NCBI RefSeq assembly: GCF_030817595.1
Contig: NZ_JAUSZN010000001.1
Coordinates: 2,612,001 to 2,676,000 of the forward strand
Source of the DNA: Neobacillus niacini
GTDB taxonomy: Bacteria; Bacillota; Bacilli; Bacillales; Cytobacillaceae
DNA length: 64,000 bases
Reading direction: 5' to 3'
In this document: positions 17,900-27,145 of the stretch, in pieces
How the letters are laid out: each line of letters opens with the position of its first letter
Numbering within the stretch: the first letter of the stretch is position 1
Made by a program: the position numbers and the translations under genes
Notes under the pieces: generated by a model
What the model was told of the DNA's origin: nothing
Database searches by the model: none
Seen by the model: the letters and a program-made list of their open reading frames with translations, nothing else

Positions 17900-19179
17900 T
17901 ATTTTACCGCCTCCGTTCCTGTTAAGAAGTAGATGGTATCAAGTTCAATTTTATTCGCCACAGCGACAATTTCTTCCTTTGTCGTTTTTTCCATATCATT
18001 AATCCACTGCTCAAGTTTAATATCCTTGGCGGCCACAACGTTATGATAAAGAATTTCTGTTAATCCCCGTGAGGTATCAATGGTTTCAAGAATTTGATTT
18101 CGAATCACTGCTTTTGTCTGAATTAACTCTTGATCAGTAAAATCGCCTTTTTGCATCGCTTCTAACTGATCGCGAATGATTCCCACTGCCTGGTCATAGT
18201 TCTTCAAATCAATCCCTGACATGACCATCATTAGCCCCTTATGACTCTCAAGCCTGCTGGATACATAATAAGCCAAGCTTGCTTTTTCACGAACATTGAT
18301 AAACAATTTCGAATGCGAAAAACCGCCAAAAATGCCATTGAACAATTGAAGCGCGAAATAATCAGAGTCACCATAGACAATATTTGTACGGTACCCAACA
18401 TTTAATTTCCCTTGTTTGACATCCTGTTCTTCTTTAATTTCATTGACCTGGTCCTTCTTTGGTATCTCAGTGGTTACTACCTTTTTCGGTGTACGGTCTT
18501 CAAATTTCAATAAATTCTCTGCAAGGCTTTTTACTTCCTCTTCCTTTACATCACCGATGACATAAAGATCCATCTCATCCTCGGAAAACGCCTTCTTAAA
18601 ATATTCGTATAAATTTTCAGGAGTAATCGTATCAACATCCTCTGCTTCTCCATTCACTTGCAGAGCGTAGGGTTCACCCTTACACATTTCTTGCAGCAGG
18701 CGTACGTTCGAATAACGCATCTTATCATCATAAACAGATTGAATTCGCTGCTTTAATGTTCTCTTTTCTTTGTTCACAGTCTCTTGATCAAATGCATTAC
18801 CTGAAACATTTGGCTTAGTCAAAACCTCAGAAAGAAGTTCAAAACCTTTTTTCAGTAATGGGGTAGGATCACTTAAGAATTTCTCATTTGCGATCTCCAG
18901 CGTAAAACTAATTATATGATATTCACCTTTTTTCGCTAAATCAATAAATAGGGTAGCGCCATATAATTCATCTAAGTAAGAACGTAATGCAGTCGTTGTC
19001 GGATAGTTCGCTGAGCTGCTTTGTAAAACATGAGGAAGCAGTGCTCTCTTCGTAACACCTTCTTTTGTTAAAGGCGCTTTCATTTTCCATACAAATGTAT
19101 TCGTTTTGTATTTATCTGTTTCAATGACATGGAGTTTATAGCCCTGCATAGTGGTGATTTTTTCGGCAGTTGAATCCAT
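17899..19179 (-). CDS. ymfF: YmfF, non-catalytic M16 peptidase-like subunit
   Basis: A 426-residue M16 fold protein in which the expected zinc site reads LPHVLQSSS instead of HxxEH, so it is not expected to bind zinc. It probably pairs with YmfH, as in alpha/beta M16 heterodimers. The frame is open 17 codons further upstream. I chose the ATG at 19177-19179 because AGGAGG lies 7 nt before it. A promoter at 19279-19308 would start the ymfF-ymfH unit. Confidence 0.88.
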   Translation of the reverse strand: MDSTAEKITTMQGYKLHVIETDKYKTNTFVWKMKAPLTKEGVTKRALLPHVLQSSSANYPTTTALRSYLDELYGATLFIDLAKKGEYHIISFTLEIANEKFLSDPTPLLKKGFELLSEVLTKPNVSGNAFDQETVNKEKRTLKQRIQSVYDDKMRYSNVRLLQEMCKGEPYALQVNGEAEDVDTITPENLYEYFKKAFSEDEMDLYVIGDVKEEEVKSLAENLLKFEDRTPKKVVTTEIPKKDQVNEIKEEQDVKQGKLNVGYRTNIVYGDSDYFALQLFNGIFGGFSHSKLFINVREKASLAYYVSSRLESHKGLMMVMSGIDLKNYDQAVGIIRDQLEAMQKGDFTDQELIQTKAVIRNQILETIDTSRGLTEILYHNVVAAKDIKLEQWINDMEKTTKEEIVAVANKIELDTIYFLTGTEAVK

Positions 19180-19278
19180 CTCATAACCTCCTTCAGATTT
19201 CAAAATCCTTCTTATTATATATGTAAACATTCATCGTGTTATTTTACATCTTTTCCATTGTTTTTATCACTTATTCTT

Positions 19279-19308
19279 ACTATAATTTGCCAGGCTTGGT
19301 TTTTACAA
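19279..19308 (-). promoter_or_regulatory. Predicted promoter of ymfF-ymfH
   Basis: Minus strand: -35 TTGTAA (19303-19308), 18-bp spacer, -10 TATAGT (19279-19284), about 100 bp before the ymfF start. Confidence 0.45.
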
Positions 19309-19338
19309 GTTTAAGCTACGGATTATTATAGAAACAAC

Positions 19339-19522
19339 GGCTGTGTGAATTTAGGCTGTTGATTTGCGCTACAGGCGCTACGCTTTCCGTGGGCTCGCCC
19401 GTGAGCCTCCTCGGTCGTTCCGACCTGTGGGGTCTCACTCAGCTCGTTCATCCCGCAGGAGTCGAGCGCCTTTCGCTCCAATCAACAGGTTCTAAAATCA
19501 ACAGTATCCTATAACACAGCCA
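19339..19522. repeat. MITE-like palindromic repeat related to the IS-internal palindrome
   Basis: Outer inverted repeat GGCTGTGT (19339-19346) / ACACAGCC (19515-19522). The GC-rich core at 19355-19489 begins gctgttgattt and ends aatcaacagg. The core shares the arms TGTTGATT, GGAGCG(G/A)AAGG, CTCCTGCGGGA and GAGCCTCCTC with the 136-bp palindrome in both IS copies, in opposite orientation. No transposase is present. It abuts the nupQ terminator on its right side. Confidence 0.8.
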
Positions 19523-19555
19523 AAATAAAAAGGCTGACAATTTAGCCAGCCTTTT
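19523..19555 (-). terminator. Intrinsic terminator after nupQ
   Basis: Minus strand: 9-bp stem AAAAGGCTG/CAGCCTTTT, then TATTTTG. The palindromic repeat begins exactly where this T-tract ends. Confidence 0.8.
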
Positions 19556-19568
19556 GAATTTACACTTA

Positions 19569-20519
19569 TTAACGTTTTCCTGGATCAAATGGTTCTCCCG
19601 CTGCTTTAGGTGCTTGGGAAGATTTAGAGAAGATTACTAAAGCAATTAACGTTACTACATATGGGAAAATTTTCAGAATGATTGGCGGTATTACAGCCAA
19701 TTCTGGGATAACTTGAGATACGTTAGCGATTGTACTAGCAAATCCGAAGAATAATGTTGCTCCTAAAATTCCTAATGGTCTCCATTGACCAAAAATTAAG
19801 GAAGCAAGTGCTAGGAATCCTAGTCCTGAAACGGAACCAGTGAATTCACCTGCGTATGTTAATATAATAATCGCGCCGCCTAATCCTGATAGAGCACCAG
19901 AAATCATAACGCCGATATAACGGATTCTTACTACATTAATCCCGGCAGCTTGGGCAGCCTGTGGAAACTCACCACATGATTTTAAACGCAAGCCAAATTT
20001 AGTTTTGTTTAGAATAAATGCACTTACAAGTAGTACAACTAAAATAAACCAAGTTGTCGCATACGTTTTTGTAAACAATAGATCTCCGATTATTGGGATT
20101 TGAGATAAGACTGGCACATCAAATGGCGTAAAACCACTTGTAATACGAATATTACCACTACCTGTAATATTTCTAGCTAAGAATACTGTTAAAGCCATTG
20201 CAATCATATTAATCGCAGTACCACTTATTACTTGGTCAGCACTTAAATTTATGCTTGCAAAAGCATGTAATAGGGAGAACAAAATACCTACTACCACCGC
20301 TACTAATAAACCAATCCATAAAATCGTTGATCCTTGCATTTTATCTTGCAGAAAGTTAACAGTTAAAGCACTCGCAAATGCTCCTGAAATCATTAAACCT
20401 TCTAAACCGATATTTACGATACCGCTTCTTTCACTAAAAAGACCGCCTAGTGCAGTTATTAGTAGAGGAATTGTAAAAACAATTGCGTAAGGGAATATTT
20501 GTTCAATTATGGTCCACAT
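19569..20519 (-). CDS. nupQ: Nucleoside ABC transporter permease NupQ
   Basis: A 316-residue permease of the BPD_transp_2 (ribose/nucleoside) family, with about eight to nine hydrophobic segments. It starts MWTIIEQIFPYAIVFTIPLL and contains the conserved SGIVNIGLEGLMISGA segment. It is the shorter of the two permeases that pair with NupO and the lipoprotein NupN for nucleoside uptake (the guanosine-type NupNOPQ system of B. subtilis, formerly YufNOPQ). It is last in the operon, 3 nt after nupP. Confidence 0.92.
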   Translation of the reverse strand: MWTIIEQIFPYAIVFTIPLLITALGGLFSERSGIVNIGLEGLMISGAFASALTVNFLQDKMQGSTILWIGLLVAVVVGILFSLLHAFASINLSADQVISGTAINMIAMALTVFLARNITGSGNIRITSGFTPFDVPVLSQIPIIGDLLFTKTYATTWFILVVLLVSAFILNKTKFGLRLKSCGEFPQAAQAAGINVVRIRYIGVMISGALSGLGGAIIILTYAGEFTGSVSGLGFLALASLIFGQWRPLGILGATLFFGFASTIANVSQVIPELAVIPPIILKIFPYVVTLIALVIFSKSSQAPKAAGEPFDPGKR

Positions 20520-20522
20520 ATA

Positions 20523-21602
20523 TTATGCTTCTCCCTTCTTGCCAACAGGTCCATTTACATCATTTGCATTTGAACGAGTCTTGCGGAATTTATTTAATAG
20601 ACGGTGAATCATTACGCTTGTAGCAGCAAAGTAGATAATAATAGCTATAATTGTATTTGCTAGTTCAGGCGGGATCTCGATCATCGCATTCATAAAGCCT
20701 GTACCTGAATACAGAATACCAAAAAGGAGTGCTGCAAAGAATACGCCGATTGGAGAGTTTGCTCCAAGTAACGCAACGGCAATGCCATCGTAACCCTGGG
20801 ATGGTAAGATACCAATTTGCATGCTGGAAGCATTACCTGTGTATAATGCTACCCCGCCAAGACCTGCAAGTGCTCCTGAAATTAACATAGATAAAATAAT
20901 GTTGCGATTAACTTTCATACCTGCATACTCTGCTGCATGCCGGTTGAAACCTACCGCTTTTAATTCAAAACCTAATGTTGTTTTATTTATAATAAATGCA
21001 ATGATAATTACAGCAATAACCGCAAAGAACAACCCTAAGTTGATATAAGAACCTTGAAACATTTCTGTCAGCCAAGGCGTTCTCAATGTAGACTCTTCCG
21101 CAAGTTTACGTGATTCAGTTTCAAGGAATTCACCTTTAAAATAACCTGGAACCACATAGTAAACTGTCCAATACGCAATCCAGTTCATCATAATGGTTGA
21201 TACTACTTCATGCACATTGAATCTTGCTTTAAAATAGCCTGGAATAAATGCCCATAATCCTCCGCCAACGATACCAGCTAGTATCATTACTAGGATTAAA
21301 ATTGGTCTTGAAAGATCAAACGTTAAAGCGACTGCAGTAGCACAAAGGCCGCCAATTAACATTTGACCTGCTGCACCGATATTAAATAGACCTGTACGGA
21401 AAGCAAAAGCGACAGCAAGTCCTGTAAAAATAAGCGGTGTTGCTGTTGCAAGCGTATCACCAATACGTGATATATTTTTTAATGCACCTTGGAATAAATA
21501 CGTATAACCTTCGATCGGGCTTGCCCCTATAAATAACATTAATAGGCCACCAGCGATTAGTCCTAGAATAATTGAAATTACTGATACAATGGTGTTTCTC
21601 AC
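20523..21602 (-). CDS. nupP: Nucleoside ABC transporter permease NupP
   Basis: A 359-residue permease of the same family as NupQ, with about nine transmembrane segments and the matching FRTGLFNIGAAGQMLIGG signature. It starts with GTG overlapping the nupO stop (GTGA), indicating translational coupling. The C-terminal tail is basic and cytoplasmic. Confidence 0.92.
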   Translation of the reverse strand: MRNTIVSVISIILGLIAGGLLMLFIGASPIEGYTYLFQGALKNISRIGDTLATATPLIFTGLAVAFAFRTGLFNIGAAGQMLIGGLCATAVALTFDLSRPILILVMILAGIVGGGLWAFIPGYFKARFNVHEVVSTIMMNWIAYWTVYYVVPGYFKGEFLETESRKLAEESTLRTPWLTEMFQGSYINLGLFFAVIAVIIIAFIINKTTLGFELKAVGFNRHAAEYAGMKVNRNIILSMLISGALAGLGGVALYTGNASSMQIGILPSQGYDGIAVALLGANSPIGVFFAALLFGILYSGTGFMNAMIEIPPELANTIIAIIIYFAATSVMIHRLLNKFRKTRSNANDVNGPVGKKGEA

Positions 21603-23122
21603 ACGGTTCCCTCCTTACTCACTCCTGCCATCATCAGTCCTACTTCATTTTCATTCGTTTCAGAAGCATTAACAGTTCCAATCAACTCTCCATTATTAAC
21701 GATGGCAATTCGGTCTGAAAGCTGCAGTACTTCATCAAGCTCTAATGAAACTAGAAGCACAGCCTTTCCTTTGTCACGATGTTCGATTAGTCTTCTGTGA
21801 ATATATTCAATCGATCCTACATCCAATCCACGTGTAGGTTGTACGGCAATGAGTAAATCAGGATCTAATTCCATTTCACGCCCGATGATAGCCTTTTGCT
21901 GATTACCTCCAGATAGAGTCCTTGCAATAGAAGCTCCGCCTTCGCCTGAACGAACGTCAAAGTTTTCTAAAATACTTTTCGCATACTTCTTTATTGCAGC
22001 GCCATTTAGTAATCCAGCCTTTGCAAACGGAGGTTTATTATAAATTTCTAAAACCATGTTATTTTCTAGTGTATAATCAAGAACAAGTCCCCGTCTATGT
22101 CTATCTTCAGGGATATGGCCAATTCCGCTTTCAATTCTTTGGCGAATTGGAATATTTGTAATTTCTTTACCTTTTAATAAAATTTTCCCTGATTCAACTT
22201 TTCTAAGTCCGGTAATCGCTTCAACGATTTCTGATTGACCATTTCCTTCAACCCCAGCGATACCGACAATTTCTCCTCTTCTTACTTCAACCGAGAAGTT
22301 TTTAAGTCCTAATACTTTTCTATTGTTTTTCACCGAAATAGAATCTATTTGAAGTACTACCTCACCAGGTGTACTAGCTTTCTTATCCACTTTAAAGTTA
22401 ACTTCGCGTCCAACCATCATTTCTGCCATTTGTGCCGTGCTTGTTTCTTTTACGTTAACTGTTCCGATTCCTTTTCCACGTCGAATAACAGTACAACGGT
22501 CTGCAACCGCTTTAATTTCTTTCAACTTATGTGTAATAATGATAATTGATTTACCTTCATTAATAAGATTACGCATAATTTTCATTAACTCTTCAATTTC
22601 ATGCGGTGTTAATACAGCTGTTGGTTCATCAAAGATTAGAACTTCAGCTTCACGGTAAAGCATTTTCATGATTTCTACTCTTTGCTGCATTCCTACTGAG
22701 ATATCTTCAATTTTTGAATGTGGATCAACGTTTAAGCCGTAGTGCTTTGATAATTCTGCTATTCTTTTAGCAGCCTTATCAATATCTAAAACCATACCTT
22801 TTAATGGTTCACTGCCTAAAATAATATTTTCAGTAACGGTAAAATTTTCTACTAATTTAAAATGCTGATGGACCATTCCAATGCCAAGCTGATTAGCAAC
22901 ATTTGGATTTGTAATTTTAACTTCTTTTTCCCGTATTTTAATGATCCCTTTTTCAGGTTGATACATACCAAATAATACACCCATTAGTGTTGACTTACCG
23001 GCACCGTTCTCCCCTAATAAGGCATGTATTTCCCCTTTTTTTAATGTGAGGGTAATATTATCATTTGCTACAATACCAGGGAATTCTTTCCTAATATTCA
23101 GCATTTCAACCACATAACTCAT
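21599..23122 (-). CDS. nupO: Nucleoside ABC transporter ATP-binding protein NupO
   Basis: A 507-residue duplicated ATPase of the RbsA/MglA type. The N-terminal cassette has Walker A GENGAGKST (about residue 37), signature SVGMQQRVEI and Walker B VLIFDEPT. The C-terminal cassette has the degenerate Walker A GVEGNGQSE and AVQPTRG in place of the usual Walker B, which is normal for this family. I preferred the ATG at 23120-23122 over a GTG four codons earlier because AAGGTG is correctly spaced for it. It is separated from nupN by a hairpin that may lower its expression relative to the lipoprotein. Confidence 0.92.
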   Translation of the reverse strand: MSYVVEMLNIRKEFPGIVANDNITLTLKKGEIHALLGENGAGKSTLMGVLFGMYQPEKGIIKIREKEVKITNPNVANQLGIGMVHQHFKLVENFTVTENIILGSEPLKGMVLDIDKAAKRIAELSKHYGLNVDPHSKIEDISVGMQQRVEIMKMLYREAEVLIFDEPTAVLTPHEIEELMKIMRNLINEGKSIIIITHKLKEIKAVADRCTVIRRGKGIGTVNVKETSTAQMAEMMVGREVNFKVDKKASTPGEVVLQIDSISVKNNRKVLGLKNFSVEVRRGEIVGIAGVEGNGQSEIVEAITGLRKVESGKILLKGKEITNIPIRQRIESGIGHIPEDRHRRGLVLDYTLENNMVLEIYNKPPFAKAGLLNGAAIKKYAKSILENFDVRSGEGGASIARTLSGGNQQKAIIGREMELDPDLLIAVQPTRGLDVGSIEYIHRRLIEHRDKGKAVLLVSLELDEVLQLSDRIAIVNNGELIGTVNASETNENEVGLMMAGVSKEGTV

Positions 23123-23270
23123 AGTAGCACTCACCTTTTTATATAGACTCGAGTTTCTTTGAAAATAGGGAGTCCCCTATTACAACATCTAAAACTGAAG
23201 GATATTGAAACGTTATATATGATTTCTCTAGTAATATGCATAGTTGCCAGAACAATCATACATAAAAGGA

Positions 23271-23298
23271 CATAAAAGAGACGGGAGATACCGTCTCT
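23271..23298 (-). terminator. Terminator or attenuator between nupN and nupO
   Basis: Minus strand: perfect 8-bp stem AGAGACGG/CCGTCTCT, then TTTTATG. Partial readthrough would give more binding protein than transporter, a common layout in ABC operons. Confidence 0.75.
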
Positions 23299-23312
23299 CT
23301 TTATGATTTTTT

Positions 23313-24413
23313 TTACTTGAATAAGCTTCCTTGTTCAGAAGCAACTTTGATTTCGCCTGACTTAACTTTTTCAAATACTTCTTTTACTTTTGTAGTTGTA
23401 TCATCGCTTAAGTTTGGATTTTCTGCTGGTAAGCCAATACCATCGTTTTTAGCATCGAATACTAATGTTTCGCCACCAGGGAAATCACCATTTAATTCAC
23501 GTTTAATGATATCTAATGTAACGTTGTCTAATTTCTTCATAGCTGAAGTTAAGATTATTGATTTATCTCCATCATATTTTCCATCTTCGTACTGATCAGA
23601 GTCAACACCAACGATCCAAACTTTTTCGCCAGCTTTACCACGTGTTTTTGCTTCGTTGATCGCACCTACACCAACACCGCCAGCAGCTGTGAAGATTACA
23701 TCTACACCACGGTCATACATTTGTGCAGCAATTTGTCCACCAGCAGCTACGTTATCAAATGAACCTTGATAAACTACGTTTTCAGCTTTAAGTGTTAGGC
23801 TTGTTCCTAGGTTATCATTTGCATATTTAACACCTTGTTGGAAGCCCCAGTTAAACTTTTGAACAGCAGGAATTTCCATACCACCGATGAAACCTGCTTC
23901 ACCTTCTTTTAATTCAAGGGCAGCAGCAACACCAGCTAGGAAGCCTGACTCATGCTCCGCAAAGAAAACTGCAACTGTGTTGTCTTTAACAACTGGCTTA
24001 AAGTCACCTGAATGCGGGTTACCATCAAGGATTACGAATTTTGCATCTTTATATTTATCTTGCGCATGGAACACGGCAGTTTCAAACTTAAATCCAGGTG
24101 TTACGATAAACTTATAACCTGCATCGTATAAGTTACCCATTTCTTTAAGGTATTCTGCCTCAGTTGTACCAGCTGGCTTAAGATATTTAGATTGAATTCC
24201 AAGTTCTTTCTCAGCCTTTTTGATACCTTCCCAAGTATTTTGGTTAAAGGATTTGTCATCAATTGTACCAGCATCGGTAACCATACCAATTTTAACAGCG
24301 TCTTTACCATTATCATTACCAGTACTCTTGTCATCACCGCCGCCACATGCTGCTAACATTGTGCCTGCAGCTAAAATCATTGACATAGCTAAGCCAAAAT
24401 TACGTTTTTTCAA
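23313..24413 (-). CDS. nupN: Nucleoside-binding lipoprotein NupN (BMP family)
   Basis: A 366-residue extracytoplasmic binding protein of the BMP/Med/PnrA family. The lipoprotein signal peptide (about residues 1-22) ends in the lipobox LAAC with C23, followed by a Gly/Asp/Ser-rich linker and the periplasmic-binding fold (VTDAGTIDDKSFNQ near 45). The start codon is TTG (24411-24413) with GGGGGT 8-9 nt upstream; no in-frame ATG gives a complete signal peptide. It lies between the GntR regulator and nupO. Confidence 0.93.
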   Translation of the reverse strand: MKKRNFGLAMSMILAAGTMLAACGGGDDKSTGNDNGKDAVKIGMVTDAGTIDDKSFNQNTWEGIKKAEKELGIQSKYLKPAGTTEAEYLKEMGNLYDAGYKFIVTPGFKFETAVFHAQDKYKDAKFVILDGNPHSGDFKPVVKDNTVAVFFAEHESGFLAGVAAALELKEGEAGFIGGMEIPAVQKFNWGFQQGVKYANDNLGTSLTLKAENVVYQGSFDNVAAGGQIAAQMYDRGVDVIFTAAGGVGVGAINEAKTRGKAGEKVWIVGVDSDQYEDGKYDGDKSIILTSAMKKLDNVTLDIIKRELNGDFPGGETLVFDAKNDGIGLPAENPNLSDDTTTKVKEVFEKVKSGEIKVASEQGSLFK

Positions 24414-24469
24414 GGCAATTGACCCCCAATATTTTTGTTTGATTTAGTAGGAACATTCAGAAAGCATTT

Positions 24470-24483
24470 TGATTACGTTTTCA
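24470..24483 (-). promoter_or_regulatory. Cre-like site upstream of nupN
   Basis: Minus strand TGAAAACGTAATCA matches 13 of 14 positions of TGWAARCGYTWNCW. It is in the 84-bp gap between the gntR-type gene and nupN, suggesting carbon-catabolite control of nucleoside uptake. A single-site match in AT-rich DNA could be chance. Confidence 0.4.
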
Positions 24484-24497
24484 TCATCTAAAAAAAA

Positions 24498-25223
24498 TTA
24501 AAATCTTTTTCGCAAAACTTGAAAACTAAATTTATCTGCTTTAAAGTAGTTTACCGAGAAAAGGACTGGTTCATCCAATTCATCGAAATGCATTTGCTTT
24601 AATACAAGCAATGCCGTTTCTGGTTCACATTCTAAAATAGGTGAAATTTTCTCATGATAACCAACGGGTTCAATTTGAGCAACCGCATAAGTAATCTTTC
24701 GGTTGGCCTCTTCTTCTAAAATGGAGAAAATTGATTCCTCACCATGAGAAAATGTCTCTGGCAGAATTTTTTCAGGTACCTTGTCGATACAGTAAACGAC
24801 TGGTTCCCCGTTTGCTGTTCTAACCCGCTCCATGATTACAATTTCCTCATTTGTAGAACATGAGAAACGACGTATATCCTCTTCAGTAGCTCCAACAGTT
24901 GATGAACTTAAGAAAATGGTGCCTGGTTTCATCCCAGCTTGTAAGATCATGTCCGTGACACTATTAAGTTGTTCAATCCCTGAGGTAAACAGAGGTTTTG
25001 CGTTAACAAACGTACCGACACCATGGCGGCGAATGATAACATTTTCCTCTTCAAGTATTCGAAGTGCTTCTCGAAGCGTGGCTCTACTTACACCCAGTTG
25101 TTTGGCAAGATCGAATTCAGAAGGTAGTTTTTCTTTTTCTTTGTATACTCCTAGTTCGATATCTTGCTTCAACCGATCGATAACTTGTAAGTATAAATGT
25201 CGGTTATCTAGCTTAATAGACAT
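24498..25223 (-). CDS. ymfC: GntR/HutC-family regulator (YmfC)
   Basis: A 241-residue repressor with an N-terminal winged helix (about 8-72, [21 protein letters not shown]) and a C-terminal UTRA ligand-binding domain. Its neighbour on one side is the nup nucleoside transporter and on the other spoIIIE, which in B. subtilis sits next to ymfC. I infer that it regulates the downstream nup genes and itself. An 18-bp palindrome between its promoter and start codon is the obvious operator. The ligand is unknown. Confidence 0.88.
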   Translation of the reverse strand: MSIKLDNRHLYLQVIDRLKQDIELGVYKEKEKLPSEFDLAKQLGVSRATLREALRILEEENVIIRRHGVGTFVNAKPLFTSGIEQLNSVTDMILQAGMKPGTIFLSSSTVGATEEDIRRFSCSTNEEIVIMERVRTANGEPVVYCIDKVPEKILPETFSHGEESIFSILEEEANRKITYAVAQIEPVGYHEKISPILECEPETALLVLKQMHFDELDEPVLFSVNYFKADKFSFQVLRKRF

Positions 25224-25249
25224 GCAGGTACCTCCAACTCTTTCCTAAG

Positions 25250-25267
25250 ACATCAGACATCTGATGT
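25250..25267. promoter_or_regulatory. Palindromic operator candidate for YmfC
   Basis: ACATCAGA-CA-TCTGATGT is a perfect 8+2+8 inverted repeat, 26 bp before the ymfC start and downstream of its predicted -10. This position fits autorepression by the GntR protein. I found no second copy before nupN. Confidence 0.6.
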
Positions 25268-25292
25268 ATAATCATTCCTACTAATCGAAAAT

Positions 25293-25321
25293 AATATACC
25301 ATTTTTTTAACCATATGGAAA
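25293..25321 (-). promoter_or_regulatory. Predicted promoter of ymfC
   Basis: Minus strand: -35 TTTCCA (25316-25321), 17-bp spacer, -10 TATATT (25293-25298). The operator-like palindrome starts about 25 bp downstream. Confidence 0.45.
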
Positions 25322-25451
25322 TAGAATTTCTAACTTTTGTCGAAAAAAGCAAAATTGTCGAAAGTTGTCAAAATTAATAGGACTATTTACTCTGAACTCT
25401 GCTATAATTTATAGTTGTCTACAATCGATAGGTTTAATATGTAAAAAAAAA

Positions 25452-25469
25452 AAGAGCCGGATGGCTCTT
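25452..25469. repeat. Left target-site duplication of IS copy 2 (terminator stem)
   Basis: AAGAGCCGGATGGCTCTT, an 18-bp stem-loop, is repeated at 27149-27166. On the minus strand this half keeps a long T-tract, so it still looks like a complete terminator. Confidence 0.9.
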
Positions 25470-25472
25470 CAG

Positions 25473-25506
25473 GCTGTCGAGAAAATCTCGACAGCTATTA
25501 TTTTTT
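25473..25506 (+). terminator. Inward-facing terminator at the left end of IS copy 2
   Basis: Identical to the left-end hairpin of copy 1: 10-bp perfect stem, then TATTATTTTTTG reading into the element. Confidence 0.65.
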
Positions 25507-25576
25507 GTAATTACTTTAATGATTCACCGCGTTAATATGCTATAATATACATATAAATAACAGGACGGTGGATAGA

Positions 25577-26962
25577 ATGTATAAGCCAAAAAGAGAAATA
25601 CAAAACGAAGCTGAATTTGTTTTTATTGATGATTTAGTACCGCAAGATCACCTATTAAGGAAGGTGGACAAGTATATTGATTTTTCTTTTATTGGTGAGA
25701 AGGTCCGTCCTTTTTATTCAGAAAATAACGGGCGTCCTTCGGACCCTATACAGCTCTTTAAGATGATGTTTATCGGATATTTTTATGGCATTCGTTCTGA
25801 ACGACAATTAGAGCGTGAAATTCAAACGAATGTGGCCTATCGATGGTTCTTAGGATTAAAGCTAAACGATACAGTTCCCCATCATTCCACCATTAGTTGG
25901 AATCGGCGAACCCGTTTTAAAGATACAAATATATTTCAGGAAATTTTTGATGAGATTGTCTTCAAAGCAATTAACCACAAGATGGTTGGAGGAAGAGTTT
26001 TATTTTCCGATTCCACACACCTTAAAGCGAATGCAAACAAACATAAATTCTCTAGAGTTGAAGTGGAAGTTGAAACACGTGAATATGTAGAAGATTTAAA
26101 CAAAGCTATTGAGGAAGACAGGAGAGATCATGGAAAAAAGCCTTTAAAGGAAAAGGAGGAGGTGACCGAGAAAAAGGAAATACGACTGAGCACAACTGAT
26201 CCTGAATGCGGGTTTATGTCACGAGAGAATAAACAGGAGATGTTCTGTTATCTTGATCATCGAACTACCGACATGAAGTTCAACATCATAACTGATGCGT
26301 ATGTTACACCAGGAAATGTTCACGATTCTGTCCCCTATCTTTCACGGTTAGACCGTCAGGTCGAACGTTTTGGATTTAAAGTAGAAGCTGTGGCACTTGA
26401 TTCGGGTTACCTGACAAATCCGATTTGTAAAGGACTTAATGAACGCAATATTTTTGGAGTTATCGCTCACAGAAGATATCAATCAACAAAAGGGTTATTT
26501 CCTAAATGGAAGTTTACATATGACAAAGATAGAGATTTGTATGTTTGTCCAAATGGTCAGGAGTTACAATATCGTACAACTACAAGAGAAGGTTATCGGG
26601 AATATAAGTCAGATCCTAAAAAGTGTACTAACTGCCCACTCCTGCCTGAGTGTACAAAATCTCAAAATAAAACAAAAGTAGTTACCAGACATGTTTGGGA
26701 GGAACATAAGGAAAAGGTTCGACTTAACAGACTTTCAAAGTCAGGTAAAATACTATATAAATTTAGAAAAGAAAAAGTAGAGCGAAGCTTCGCAGATTCA
26801 AAAGAACTGCATGGGCTTCGCTATTGTAGGTTACGGGGATTGCAAAATGCGAGTGAGCAAGTGTTACTTACCGCAGCATGCCAAAACATGAAAAAGATTG
26901 CCACGCACTTAGCCAGGTTTGAAAAAGTGTGTGGCAATCTCCAGGTTCATTCCCCCTGTTGA
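25577..26962 (+). CDS. IS1182-like DDE transposase, intact
   Basis: A 461-residue transposase from the ATG at 25577. It has a DUF772-like N-terminal domain (residues about 15-110), catalytic Asp D145 ([13 protein letters not shown]) and D275 (VALDSGYL), and a Cys cluster ([14 protein letters not shown]) near 325-360. The third acidic residue is probably E402 in [14 protein letters not shown]. Expression is likely from an extended -10 (TGCTATAAT) about 30 bp upstream. The last codons run into the GC-rich palindrome. Family assignment rests on domain order and motifs and was not checked by search. Confidence 0.92.
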   Translation: MYKPKREIQNEAEFVFIDDLVPQDHLLRKVDKYIDFSFIGEKVRPFYSENNGRPSDPIQLFKMMFIGYFYGIRSERQLEREIQTNVAYRWFLGLKLNDTVPHHSTISWNRRTRFKDTNIFQEIFDEIVFKAINHKMVGGRVLFSDSTHLKANANKHKFSRVEVEVETREYVEDLNKAIEEDRRDHGKKPLKEKEEVTEKKEIRLSTTDPECGFMSRENKQEMFCYLDHRTTDMKFNIITDAYVTPGNVHDSVPYLSRLDRQVERFGFKVEAVALDSGYLTNPICKGLNERNIFGVIAHRRYQSTKGLFPKWKFTYDKDRDLYVCPNGQELQYRTTTREGYREYKSDPKKCTNCPLLPECTKSQNKTKVVTRHVWEEHKEKVRLNRLSKSGKILYKFRKEKVERSFADSKELHGLRYCRLRGLQNASEQVLLTAACQNMKKIATHLARFEKVCGNLQVHSPC

Positions 26963-27090
26963 TTGGAGCGGAAGGTGCGAAGACTCCTGCGGGAGTATGG
27001 GGCTGGGGAGACCCCGCAGGCGCTTAAGCGCTGAGGAGGCTCCCCGGCACGCCCGCGGAAAGCGAAGCAACTGGAGCGGAAATCAACAGG
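26955..27090. repeat. GC-rich imperfect palindrome inside IS copy 2
   Basis: The same 136-bp element as in copy 1, with one substitution (GTATGGGG against GTACGGGG). It is conserved between copies along with the rest of the IS. Confidence 0.85.
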
Positions 27091-27104
27091 CCTTTGGGCA
27101 GGCA

Positions 27105-27145
27105 GAAAAATAAAAATTGCCGAGAAAGATACCTTTCTCGACAAT
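27105..27145 (-). terminator. Inward-facing terminator at the right end of IS copy 2
   Basis: Minus strand: 12-bp stem with one mismatch followed by TTTTATTTTTC. It would catch transcripts from ftsK, whose own terminator stem at 27149-27166 lost its T-tract. Confidence 0.7.

Larger units (their letters stand above)
19180..19568. other. ymfF-nupQ intergenic region
   Basis: A 389-bp gap containing the predicted ymfF promoter, a 184-bp palindromic repeat (19339-19522) and the nupQ terminator (19523-19555). There is no supported ORF. Confidence 0.7.

Noticed and set aside
19671..19690. CodY-box-like sequence AATTTTCAGAA in nupQ
   Set aside because: Only half of the palindrome matches and it lies deep inside coding sequence.
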